Source of the DNA: Eutreptiella sp. 'Long Island Sound 2002'
Taxonomy: Eukaryota; Euglenozoa; Euglenophyceae; Eutreptiales; Eutreptiaceae
Assembly: GCA_964036045.1 (NCBI GenBank)
Contig: OZ038381.1
Coordinates: 105,963,367 to 106,027,366, forward strand
Direction: 5' to 3'
Length of the DNA: 64,000 nt
Part shown: in pieces, positions 44,329-54,790 of the stretch
How positions within the stretch are numbered: the stretch's first letter is position 1
Layout: each line of letters starts with the position of its first letter
The notes under the pieces: model-generated
Seen by the model: only the letters and a program-made list of their open reading frames with translations
Databases searched by the model: none
What the model was told of the DNA's origin: nothing
Translations under genes and position numbers: made by a program

Positions 44329-47313
44329 TGACGCGTTCCCGCGGGGGGCCGGCCACGGGACGCTGCGGTGGACACGCGCAAGTGAGCAGGCAGGCAAAGC
44401 ACTACGCTCACAGGGGCATCAATGCGCTCATGTCATGTGACAAAGCGTTTCAGGATCCTTGCCACTCTGCAACAAGGGAACGAAAGTATGTACAGCAACA
44501 CATCGGGATGTGTACACATGGGGTTAAGACTGGACTGGGGTAAAGGCATCACAGGACAATAGACACTCAGTCCTAACTCGTATCCCAATCCCAGGTCCGA
44601 CCCTCTCAGTGGCTGGTGGGGGCGGGGGCTCAAACACAACCCATGCCCTGCTCAGTCCGGACCCTGAAATCCTGTCAATGGGAGAGGTGTCCCGCCCAGC
44701 CACAGGCGAGTTCCTGGGAACCAAGGGGCGCCAATGCGGACCCACAGTGGCTCCTTATGCTCCCTTAGTGGCAGGTCCCAAGTCCCCTCTGTGCGAGAGG
44801 AATGGCCCCGCCATTATCCCCTAGGAGTTGGTAGCTGAAAATGGGCTTTTTCAGCCCAAACTGGAATTAGCTCAAAAATCTGCAAAATTGATCTCTCGTT
44901 CGGACCCGCCAGAGGTAGGAACGAGGCAACTGACCCTATGCCCTTCCAGTACGAACTCCCTGGAGCCCTCACCCAACCTGGTTCCCTCTGAGGTCTCGGC
45001 ATCAGGGCAACACGGATGAGTCAAGTGGGGTCATGATGCCAAAATCACCAAAATTGGCCTCATTCCCACGCGTGGCTCGCCCCGCCAGGGCAAGGCCAAT
45101 GGCTCACAGGTTAGGAGGCAGGACCTAGGACTTTTATCTGAGTGTACAACTTGGATTTCAGTCCGAGCTCCCTGTGAGCATAGAGGAATGGGGCCGCCAA
45201 TTGACAACACGGAAGGGGGAAATTGGGGTCCTAAAATGGGGTCATTTTGGCTGCTTGAAATGAGCCAAAATTCGGTGTGCTCCCAATAGTCTATCTTCAC
45301 GCCGGCTTGGAGATCAGATCCGCCATTCCATACGCGATCCACCTGGAGTTCAACAGAGACTCGCATGCCTTTGGCGCTCGAAGATCTCCATGCCACTCGG
45401 CGTGGTGACGATCCCAATTGGGTCCACAAATGCCAAAATGGCAAAATTGCCCACACTCACTTTGGGCTAGCGCCTTAACGAGGGTTGCTCCGCTTCGCCC
45501 ACGTGGTGTATGAACCATGGGGACCAACATACAGAACACCCATGCCATATATGGTTCATTGGTCCATGCGTCTGGCGTGCACGGGTGGGCTCAACATAGT
45601 GCACGGCGGGCAGAAAGAGTGGAAAATTGTTCAAAATGGCCAAAAATGCGCACACTCATGGTTGGGGCAAATGAGGTACATGCCAGACTTGGACCGGAGT
45701 GTGCCATAGGATTGGTATGTGTCGTATGTGTCCAACATATCTTTTGGGTGTCGCCCAACTCCTCCGGTTTTGGGAATGGCAGGGTCGCCAAGTGAGCCCA
45801 TGATTTGGGATGGTCCCAAATCGCCAACATGGCGGCCACGGTATGCCAAGTCCACGAGGAGTTATTCGCTGGGTCCAAGATATGTTGGGCACCGAAGTAT
45901 GTACCCTCATAACAGACTCAGGTCATGATGTCAATTGAGCGCAACGTTGAGATACACGGTCGCCACTTGACATCATGACGGGCGAAAAACGGCAAAATTG
46001 GGACAAAGACACATAAAAGTGCATTGAAAGGTGCACAATTATATTGTAATATCTTCGGCTTGGATCGTGCAATCAACCAATCCTTCTAAACACAATGAGC
46101 TGACACCAATGACCTTCGATTCCACATATGTGCTCCACTTGGGGCGCTATGAAAGGTTACGAGCGCTACTTCCCAAGTGGGCACATGAAATTATGGAAAA
46201 TTGCAAAACACACACCTTGCTCCAAACGCATCGCTTCGGGATCGCCACACAAGCTTCTCTTCACGAAGGTTAGGCTTGCAATTGATCGTAGGGAGTATGG
46301 AGAAGGGGCTTGCACAATATGAGGTCCATTGGCGGGTTTGGCTTGGAGCGATAGACCCGCCAAATGGGCACGCAACACAACACAAGGCACATACTCCATA
46401 TTGCCCAAAAAGGTAGCTCCCCCCACGATATGTCATGCCCCTCCAAGGGCATAACTTTGTGTCAATCGCCCATAGGAACTCAAGGAGAGTTCCTATGCAA
46501 CACCAACACTCGCGCGCTACACTCGAAAGTTATCTTAACGCACGCAATATCATGGCCATAGAGTTACAAGGCAAACTCTACCCTCTTGACCATGATCCAT
46601 TACACTAGCGCGCACGTGTGGAGACGCAAGGCATATGATGCTTCCTAAACTACGTCGGGAGTATTGTGAATACATCCCACGATTCCTTATTGTCATTCCT
46701 CGCAGGCAACACGAGATATGACCTTCACAAGTGGCCTCACGAATCAACTTTGTTTTGCCCATATCTTTAAGACAAATGGAGGGCAGGATGAAAGGAAAGT
46801 TGATTCGTGCATAGGGAAGCACGTAGGTCTGCTCGAAAGAGGTCAAATCAAGTGCGGGGATGTCGAAGTCGAAAATCCGATTTCGACATCCTGAAAAATT
46901 CGGATTAAGGTTGCGAGTGTAGAATGTGAAAATTGCGGAAGCATCCATGCAGTTCCTGAAGACTTTGGAGCCTTCCTCACGGATAGCGTTAAAATTTCCA
47001 TTATAAACAGTTAAACTGGCGGTTACGGTAAAGTCGCGATCCAACCGCCAGCAGTCAAAACAGTGAGTATCAGAACGGAAGCGTAAAAATTGACGGAAAC
47101 AATATGAAAATAAAACCCTGTTGGTTCCTGATATTCTAATACACAAATCTCCGCTGGCGGTGCATCGGTTGCCGATGCGGGGCTTTACGGCACGGAACAC
47201 GCTCCCGCTGGGCTCGCACCGGGCGTCAATGGGCGCCTTCCGTACATGGGGTTAGTGGACCGGAGACCGGTTGTATGCCCTGCCCTAGCCATGGGGTTTT
47301 GGGTACCGCTTCA
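44329..47313 (-). repeat. Element R 3' LTR (2,985 bp)
   Basis: Begins (minus strand) TGAAGCGGTACCC at 47,313 and ends GGGAACGCGTCA at 44,329. It pairs over its full length with 58,516-61,505. Divergence from the partner is uneven: about 10% between 44,640 and 44,830, but only about 1% between 46,740 and 47,200. Contains hairpins such as TGTCGAAATCGG/CCGATTTCGACA-like arms at about 46,861-46,888 and ATAGGAACTC/GAGTTCCTAT at about 46,471-46,496. Confidence 0.92.
46550..47200 (-). CDS. Open frame inside the LTR (U3), 3' copy
   Basis: A 216-codon open frame, also open at the same place in the other LTR. It contains no ATG in the first 80 codons; the frame runs on from a TAA about 85 bp upstream. 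No family recognised: the sequence is Phe/Arg/Cys rich (LFSYCFRQFLRF, NPNFSGCRNRIFDFDIPAL). Over its first two-thirds the two copies differ by four silent and one replacement change, but replacements dominate in the last third. Could be a spliced element protein or chance. Confidence 0.3.
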   Translation of the reverse strand: MFRAVKPRIGNRCTASGDLCIRISGTNRVLFSYCFRQFLRFRSDTHCFDCWRLDRDFTVTASLTVYNGNFNAIREEGSKVFRNCMDASAIFTFYTRNLNPNFSGCRNRIFDFDIPALDLTSFEQTYVLPYARINFPFILPSICLKDMGKTKLIREATCEGHISCCLRGMTIRNRGMYSQYSRRSLGSIICLASPHVRASVMDHGQEGRVCLVTLWP

Positions 47314-47324
47314 CCCCCCCCCTT
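47314..47324 (-). other. Polypurine tract of element R
   Basis: On the minus strand AAGGGGGGGGG directly precedes the TG of the 3' LTR. This is the expected plus-strand DNA primer position in an LTR retrotransposon and fixes the LTR boundary. The corresponding site after the other LTR is host rDNA, so the tract belongs to the element interior. Confidence 0.85.
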
Positions 47325-48806
47325 AGAGCAAACCGTGGGGGGGGCTCGATAACACCCACGCATGGCAGCGGGTACCCAGGACCATATCCTGAAGGGGGGG
47401 TGTCACATCGTCACTTCAGGCTGACTCGCAGGTTGGGCTCCAAACTCCACAGTAGGATAGGTAGATGCTGTAAAAGCTCGTAGCACATGTATAGTATCAA
47501 GTATCAAGTCCCGGGTCCTGGCGGCGATTGTTCGGCATCCAAAGGACCCATAACCCATACCAGGCGCACCGGGTGCCGGCTGCTACGGTCACCACCACAG
47601 TGGCAGTGGCATACACGGCCAACATAGGCGACACACGACGACCGAGGTGGTCCCACAGGTCGAGAGCGACCACAAAGATCCATCAGGCTACCCCAAGCTT
47701 CCCAAGGCCCCCCGACTGGGGAGAGTCCCCACGGGTCCTTCCTCGGGCGCACCATGTCCATATCCATACGACGCGAGTCCAGAGTGATACAGCCGAACTC
47801 CTTAAGAGATCTTAAGGGAGCTCCTCCTTAAGGGATCGGGCATCAAGGCCGTCTTTTCCCTCGCCCTATTACCACGAAGGCCATACATGAGGGAGTCCTC
47901 ATGCAGTGTGGGCGGAGGCGTCGACTCCTCAAACCACCAGTTTCCCAGGCAGACTGACCGAGGTCAGGAGCACCGGAGGCCGCCATCCGACTGCAAGTGC
48001 GTCTGCGAATCGGTAGGCTCACACTGGGACTCACAGTGGCGGACCGCTGGGAGTGTAGTCAGGCAACTGGGCTTCCCGCTTGGCGCCATCAGGATCTCCA
48101 CACACAGCGAATAGGGCAACACGGTATTACGGGCACTCAAACAGAAGAATATGTAATCCGGTACTGGTCCAGGCTGGACCCTGTGTATAAACATGTACAC
48201 GGCGACTCAGGGCGCCTCTGTATTGCGATTCGAATCCCCTCGGGGGGGAGAAAACAGTCCATTTGTCGGTGATGGGCTGACAATCGTAACATACAAATGC
48301 ACATATCCTGGGGAGCAGAAAAGCAGAACAAGCGGGGTAAATAGGCGTGTAAACACACTCTGGACAGAGTGCCAAACCACGCCACGGTCAGGATAAGGCA
48401 AATGCAGGAGGGTGGACAGGAAAACGCCTGAGTTCAGGCCATATATAGTCTCGAGACACACGTCGACTGGTCTGGATTCCGCAAATGCCATGGAACCAGA
48501 CGACACACCAGAAATCGCAATGCCGATGACAGCGGCATCCGTTGCGCAACGTCGTATGGGCTTCAAGGCCCCAAGAGCTCAGAAATATGAAGGTCAGTCG
48601 CCCTACCTGGTTTCCCATGGATTCAGCAGGGGGGGAGTGACAAAGAGAAGAAGAGAGGGGCCATCCTCCTCTGGATTCAGCAGGGGGGGGTATATGGCCA
48701 CTCCGATGGCAGGTCACCGAAAGATGGAAGAGAGCAAGCAAGTAAGGGACGATCCGTCGACCTCACAAGCGCTGAAAACACATCAGGGGAGAGCTCAGGG
48801 CGCTGA
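47325..48806 (-). other. Element R 3' untranslated region
   Basis: About 1.5 kb between the chromodomain stop and the polypurine tract without a convincing ORF on the element strand. A 17-bp repeat TGGATTCAGCAGGGGGG occurs at about 48,619 and 48,673. Unusually long for this position, but no second gene is recognisable. Confidence 0.6.
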
Positions 48807-49754
48807 TCAGGCACCCCTGGCTGCAATCGCCCGGGTGAGTGCTGCCAAGTCCGAGACGTGGATCTTGGTCTTGTGCTTGCGGATGTACTCCATGAAGGGA
48901 GTATTGACCCGCGGCACGAACGAGGAGACGGGTTCCAGGGTGTCGTGGGACGGCCCATAGCCTCGCCAACGAACCTTGAACTCCAGACTTCCGGGTGCCG
49001 AGGCTTTCGGACGCTGAGCAAGGATCTTCTCGACTGTATAGTCGTCCTGCTCCGCATAATCGTCGTCCGAGTCAGCCTCATGTGCGGCATAGCTCAGGGA
49101 CACATGTTGGCCACGGAGGTCGGGTTCCCGCACACGGAGCTGACTCTCGTGGCGCTCCCGGAACTGTCTGTGACCCACCTTGATGCGGTAGGTGTCCTCA
49201 CCAATCCTGCGGACCACCTCGCCGGGTGTGAACCAGGTCTTGGTGCGGTGGGTGCCCATAGGGCGGGGTCTGATCACCCACACCGGGTCTCCCACCCTGA
49301 ACTTCTGCGCTGTCGAACTCGGGGCGGACTTCTGACGCCCAGCATGCTCCTTCTCGAGCTGCTGGCGGATGTCCCGCGCCGTTTGCTCTTGCCGCGCGAA
49401 GAATTCCTTGGCATCCATAGCCATGCCATCACCAGACAAGGGAAGTCCCCTACCCAGGGGGTCCCTGCCGAACAGAATCTGGTGAGGGGACAAACCGCCC
49501 GGAGTGGGGGTGTCATGATGGGCCCTCAGAGCAGGCCACATCTCCTCAAACCAGTTCCGACGTGGATTGGTGATGTGAATCTTGCGCAGCTTCTCGAACA
49601 GCTGCCGTCCAGCCACTTCAGCACGGCCGTTAGACCGGCTGAGATAGGCGACGCTCTCGGCATGACGTATTCCCATGAGGGAACACATAGCCTTGAACCA
49701 GCCACCAGGAAACCCCGGGCCCTCGGTCACTGCAAATGGTGCGGGGGATGTCAA
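48807..49754 (-). pseudogene. Element R integrase C-terminus and chromodomain
   Basis: Continuation of integrase after a frameshift near 49,745. The catalytic Glu is in SRSNGRAEVA; bridging the frameshift, it lies 35 residues after the second Asp, as in classic D,D(35)E enzymes. Then HQILFGRDPLG, a GDPVWVIRPRP barrel segment, and a canonical chromodomain (DDYTVEKILAQRP, LEFKVRWRGYG, DTLEPVSSF). A C-terminal tail of about 45 residues follows. The block itself is intact. Chromodomain presence places the element in the chromovirus branch of Ty3/gypsy. Confidence 0.9.
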
Positions 49755-50530
49755 AGACGGTCAGCCAGTGACGAATCATCATGACTGCCACTTCCTTGGC
49801 AAGCAACCCCTTTTTGCGTGCCGGAACGGCTACAACGTAGCCGCTGTGGCGGTCCACACAGAGAACCACACAGTCAAAGGTCTCCTTGCCAATGTGCACT
49901 TCGGGCATGGAGAAGACGTCCATGGCTACGCTCTCCATGGGCTGGTCAGGAACTGGGGTCCATTGGGCTTCCCCCTTGACGTTCCGGTTATCGGGACTGC
50001 AGGCCTGACAGACCGAGCAACCCTTCCTGACCATCTTGATGGCGGTGTAGAGAACGATATGGTCGACCTCGAACCGACACTGCATGTCAAGAGCTTGCTT
50101 CTTGACCCCTGGGTGCAGCATGTGGTGGTGCCAAGCTTCACACAGCTCGAGCACCCGGGACTCTGGTACTAGCAGCTTACCATTCCGGTAGAGCTTGCCA
50201 TCTTCCTCAGTCAGCCCCTTTGGCCAATTCTGCCCGTCATCAGGGTCGGTCACAGCCCTATACTCGGCCGCAAAGGCCTCAGACTTGGCGTAGTCGTCGG
50301 TCCAGTCGTCCTGGAGGCAAGACTCCGGAAAGAGGTGCTTGTTGGACTCAGCTCCATCAGGGGCGAGTACTCTGACCGCTCTGCTCACCCTCGACGCGAG
50401 GGGGGCATCTGCAGCCATGACGACGAAGCATTTAGCACCCTGCTCCTCCATCAGGCGCTCCATTTCGATGATCCTCTTGGCTTCAGCGGTCTCAGCCTCA
50501 TCGCCATGGGCAGAGATATCCGTCATGCCC
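49745..50530 (-). pseudogene. Element R integrase N-terminal and core
   Basis: Integrase zinc-binding region HHHMLHPGVKK followed about 31 residues later by CSVCQAC, then the catalytic core with the first Asp in VAMDVFSM and the second in TICSDRGPG. The frame is shifted against RNase H (near 50,530) and against the C-terminal part (near 49,745). Upstream of the zinc finger an acidic linker (DEAETAEAKRIIEMERLM) joins it to RNase H. Confidence 0.88.
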
Positions 50531-51030
50531 CTTGCTGGCGGGATAGGCCCACCTACTGAGACAGTCCGCCACGGTGTTATCCTTTCCAGGAATATACACA
50601 ACCGTGACGTCGAACTTGGCCAAGGTCTCATGCCATCTTGCCCGTCGGGAGGCGGGACCTGAGGTGGTGTCCACGTGCTCCTTGTGCCACGACTGCAGAC
50701 TCTGATGGTCAGTGCAGACGGTGATGGGATGGAGGGCTATGTACCCAGCCCATTTCCTGAGAGCCATGACGATGGCATACGCCTCCTTTTCACGGGGCGT
50801 CCACGTCAGTCTCTGGCCCTCCGCCAGGACTCGGCTCCAGAAGGCCACGGGCACGTGCCTCCCGTCGTCAAGCACTTGCTCCAACACAGCGCCAATGGCG
50901 TAGTCAGAAGCGTCGGTGCGCAGGACGAACCCTCGGTCGGGATCCACGAGTTGCAGACCCACTGCGGATAGCAGCGCCTGCTTCATCCCCTCAAAGGCAC
51001 GGTCGGACTCAGCTGTCCAGACCAGAGCCT
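50531..51030 (-). pseudogene. Element R RNase H domain
   Basis: RNase H degrades the RNA template during reverse transcription. Seen: LRTDASDYAIGAVLEQ with the catalytic Asp, EKEAYAIVMALRKW with the Glu, VCTDHQSLQSW with another Asp, and NTVADCLSRWA at the end. All expected acidic residues are present. A frameshift near 51,030 separates it from RT and another near 50,530 from integrase. Confidence 0.88.
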
Positions 51031-52509
51031 TCTTTGACCCTTCTTGGTCTCCTCTCGGTTGCCCTTGAGCATGGTCGTCATGGGGGCTGCATACTCGGCA
51101 TACATTTTGATATACCCCGAGTAGTAGTTGCAGAACCCCAGATACGGCCGTAGCTCAGAGACCGTCTTGGGCTTTTCCCAGTGCTCAATCGCAACCACCT
51201 TGCCAGGTATGGGCTTTCGCTGCCCGTTCCCGACCACGTGGCCAGCGAAGACCACCTCGCTTACCGCAATGGTGGCCTTGTCACTGCTGCCCGTGAGTTT
51301 GTGCCGAACCAGAAGGTCCAGCACTCGAGTGACGTCCCTCTCGTGTGCCTCCAGGAGCTCCTCGCAGCTCATACTGGGGTCCCCGGACGCGATGATCACA
51401 TCGTCCACGAAGGGGTCCGCACAGTCGCGCACCGGCTCAAGCAGGTTCTCCAGCATCCGCTGAAAAGCCGCATTGCCGTTGGTAACGCCCATGGGCATCA
51501 CCTTCCACTGGAGAGGTCCAAGTGGGGTGCTAATGGCTGTGCAGGCACGGGACTCCTCGGCGAGAGGCATCTGATTTTAACCATGTTTCAGGTCAATCAC
51601 CGTGAAGATCCTCCGCCGATGTTGCTTTCGCAGCATGTCCTCAATGAGGGGCAGCGTATAGCTGTCGTGCTGCGTTTGGGCATTCAGGCCGCGGTAGTCG
51701 ACCACGAGCCGCCATTCACCGGCCACCTTCTTGGGGACGACGAAGCACGGAGAGGCCCATTCGGAGTGGCACGGCTCGAGCCAGCCTCTCTGGATGAAGT
51801 CACGGAGGATCCTCTCCATGGCCTCTTTCCTCTCGCCCCTCAGGGCAAACTCCCGGTGCCGATACACACGGGGGTCCTGCTTCAGTCGTATCTTGGCCTC
51901 GCCATACGGTCCACGCACCGGTGGGGGAAACACAGGCTTTCCGCTGAAGAAGGTATCACCATACTTCTGCTTCAGCCTGGCCCTCAATGCCTGAATCTTG
52001 GGGCAATCGTCGGACTCCGCCTTGGCTTTTCCGGGCACTTGAACCACGGAGCTTACTTGAGGGGTAGCTACTCCGCTCGCTTTCGGCTCAGGTGGTCTTC
52101 CCAGGTGGCCCAAAGGGCCATCTCTGGTCTTGCCTCGGAACAGATTGCCGTAGGTGGGTGGGTTACCCCCGATTGGCTCGTCCTGGCTGGATAGGTGGTC
52201 CAGCACCCTCTGCACGAAGGTGTTCCCGTCATAGGAACCAGAGACGATCGAGTCCACTTCCCACCAGGCTTTGTCCTGGCCTTTGCCCTCACGCTGGTTT
52301 CCCCAGTCGTGAAAGGGCTGATCCATATACCCCTGAACCAGATCCCACTCCTCTTCAGTGAGGGGGTCTTCCGAATCCGATTCTTCGATGTCAACAGGGG
52401 GAACCGCAAAGCATTGCCGCCATGGCTCCGCTATGATGCGGTTGACACACACGAAGTCCGTGGCGTCGGCCTGATCAAGGCCCCCATCCACATAGTGGAA
52501 TTCTGTTGG
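51031..52509 (-). pseudogene. Element R reverse transcriptase
   Basis: RT fingers and palm are recognisable: RLKQDPRVYRHREFALRGE pre-finger, SPCFVVPKKVAGEWRLVVDYRGLN, IFTVIDLKHG with the first catalytic Asp, PMGVTNGNAAFQRML, and FVDDVIIASGD, the YxDD-type site with Phe first. An in-frame TAA (51,577) lies just after DLKHG, exactly in the catalytic palm, and cannot be tolerated. The about 150 residues before the RT are acidic and of unknown role. Confidence 0.9.
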
Positions 52510-53790
52510 CTATCTCTGGGGTGGCATGGGCTGTCCCTTAGCGTCCTGATAGACACTCTCTCCAGCCGGTAGGACGACGTTGTTTAAGGTCATGTTGGTC
52601 AATGAGGCTACCCAATGTCGGGTACTTTCCTCCTCGGTGCATCCCATAGGAACAACCAGCACTGCCTTGGAGCGGTCCTTGCGAATCTTCGCTATCGCTC
52701 TTGGAATGTCCCAACGGGGGCAATGGATCCACATCAATCCCTGATGCGGACCCCAGTGCTTCTTCCACGCGGAGTCCTGTGCGCTCCAGTACTTCTCACA
52801 AACCCGCAGATGGGCGGAGGTTCCTGAAGAGAACGCATCCAGGGCCAGATCCGAAGCTCCCAAGTCCGCGACAACTCGGCTCGCCACTTCCGGCCTTACG
52901 CCGTACTCCTGGTTTGCAGGACCAGTTGGCTCAGTGTCCAGCGCGGCCACTTCGAGCTGATTGCGTTCGGGGTGGATCCATTGGCATTCCACATGGTGCT
53001 CAGGTGACGAAAGCCACGGGAGTTGGTCGTCCTGGTACAGGGTCATGGAGGCCTGGGCCGGGAGGACGCCGGAGTCCGTCTCCATCATGAAGTCGTACCC
53101 AACGATCATGTCCCAGTCCATCTCGGCCTCGTAGAAGCGACCGTGCAGGAGTATTTCCTTGCCGAGGTCTGGGCGGCTCAGCTCACGATGGTTCACGAAC
53201 TGCAGCCCGATGGCCGCTTTCTTCGTGCCTCCCACCATGTACTGGCCGTTCGCCACCCTCAGCCTGACAGGTTTCCGACTGTCGGTCAGACACTCTGGTG
53301 CAAGTAGGCCAGCCTTGACCAAGCTGACTTGAGCTCCCGTGTCGACCAATACGTCGAAAACCTTTTCCACTTCCCCGCATAAGGCACGGACCTTAAGATG
53401 CAACTGCCGCTCGCGGCCGACACGGCGCACAGCGTGCAAACTCAGGATCTCTGGCCGTTCCAGAAGCTCAACAAGCGACTGGTGCAGGTCGTGGACAATG
53501 GGCTCAGGCTGCCCATCTGCAGCATCCAGCTGCGGTCCGGGTGTTCCTCCGATACTCTCGGATAGATCCTGTAGTACATCAAACACATTCTTGGTCGCGA
53601 AGGACGGACGGGTGCAAGGGTTCGTGCCTTCACTTGCCCTCACCCCGCCTCCGCGACTGGGTGCCGGACCGGGCCTTCCGCCCGCGGCAATCCCTTTGTG
53701 CTTATCGACTGCCGACTGGGATGGTTCGGCGGTTCCCACGTCACCATCCTGCGACCGCCCTAGCTGGGGCCCTTGGCTGCAGGGGCTCTG
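52510..53790 (-). pseudogene. Element R aspartic protease and Dam-like domain
   Basis: Open from just after the TAG at 53,791 to a TAG at 52,510, in the same frame as the Gag end. The retropepsin site is FDVLVDTGAQVSLV (about residue 145), with the second motif DMIVGYDFM about 95 residues later. The last 110 residues match a pattern I know from DIRS and some gypsy elements as a Dam-like methyltransferase-derived domain: LALDAFSSGTSAHLRV, KYWSAQDSAW, LMWIHCPRW, IAKIRKDRSKAVLVVP. The catalytic N/DPPY/F/W tetrad reads HCPRW, so it should be inactive even before pseudogenisation. The next frame (RT) follows in phase. Confidence 0.8.
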
Positions 53791-54790
53791 CTAGGGGGCG
53801 TCGGTTGTGGAAGAAGGGGTGTTCTCCTCCGCATCAACCTCGTTGACGCCCTTCTTCCTTCCACCTTTCTTACCCTTCTTGTCCTTGTCCTTGTTCTGGT
53901 CCTTCTGGTCGTTCTCCTTGTTCTTGTTGTCCGACCTGGGGACCCAGTTCCTCTTGATCTCCTGGATCTCCTTGGCCAACTCGGTCCCCTGCGACACCAG
54001 CTTGGAGAGCTCGTCCCTGTCCACCTCCACCTTGGCTTCCCGGATACCCGCGGGCGCACGCTTCTTCGACCCGTGCGCCTTCTTGTAAGCCTCCGTGTCC
54101 TTGTGGACGGGGCATGTCCGGTGGTCATGGTTGAAGCCTCGCTTCCTCCCATAACACACGAAACAGCCCTGAGGGTGAGCTCGTATGAACTCCCCAAAGG
54201 ACAGCGGAGGGTCGCCAATGCGGCGAGGGTCCCTCTTCTCCTGCTTCCTCCAACCCTGCTGCAGGGGCTTCCAGTTTCCCGGTTTGCTCCCCGCGCTCAG
54301 GTTCTTGGCCACGAAGGCACACACGGCCACTTCGGCGGGCTCATCGTTGTCGTCATCGTCGACGAGAGTCTCATCGCCGCCGGCTCCCGCTGGGTCCATG
54401 GCAGCTTCCCCGCCAGGTCCCTCGCCAACGTAGTTGACGTCGCGGTCGCCGGGCCTCAACCCGCGGGTGTGGTGGAGGTTCCGGTACTCCTTGAGCACTT
54501 CCTCTCCAACCCACTCCAGGATCTCGTCGCAGCTCATCCGCGCCGGGATGGCCTGCAGACGGATGGTCTGGCCGCTCAACTCACACTCGTCAAGGCGCCA
54601 CATCGCGGTCTTCTCGCGATCGCCCGAGACGGTGATGAGGAGAGCGTTCCGCAGGGAGTGCCGTTTGACATCCCGGGCCACGTTCTTCTTCGCCCAAGCC
54701 ACCACGTTCGTATGATACTCTTTGGGGAGCATCATCTTGACCGTGTGGTTGGACTTGGCCCTCTTGGATTCCTCCTTGGTGACCCTCTTG
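53791..54790 (-). pseudogene. Element R Gag C-terminal part with modified zinc knuckle
   Basis: A 314-codon frame reading KEYHTNVVAWAKKNVARD at its start, a helical DEILEWVGEEVLKEY region, an acidic DETLVDDDDNDEP stretch, and CFVCYGRKRGFNHDHRTC. The last is a CX2CX8HX4C knuckle, four residues longer than the retroviral CX2CX4HX4C. It ends in Lys-rich repeats (NKNKENDQKDQNKDKDKKGK) and TAG, followed by CAG. The frame is shifted against the upstream Gag near 54,795. Role: nucleic-acid packaging. Confidence 0.8.

Noticed and set aside
39853-44440. Dozens of ORFs up to 300 codons on both strands
   Set aside because: They lie inside LSU rRNA, recognised by conserved rRNA blocks; rRNA is naturally GC-rich and poor in stops.
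48412-48960. 182-codon plus-strand ORF opposite the element R 3' UTR
   Set aside because: Partly antisense to the chromodomain, with no motif and low-complexity sequence; probably a shadow.
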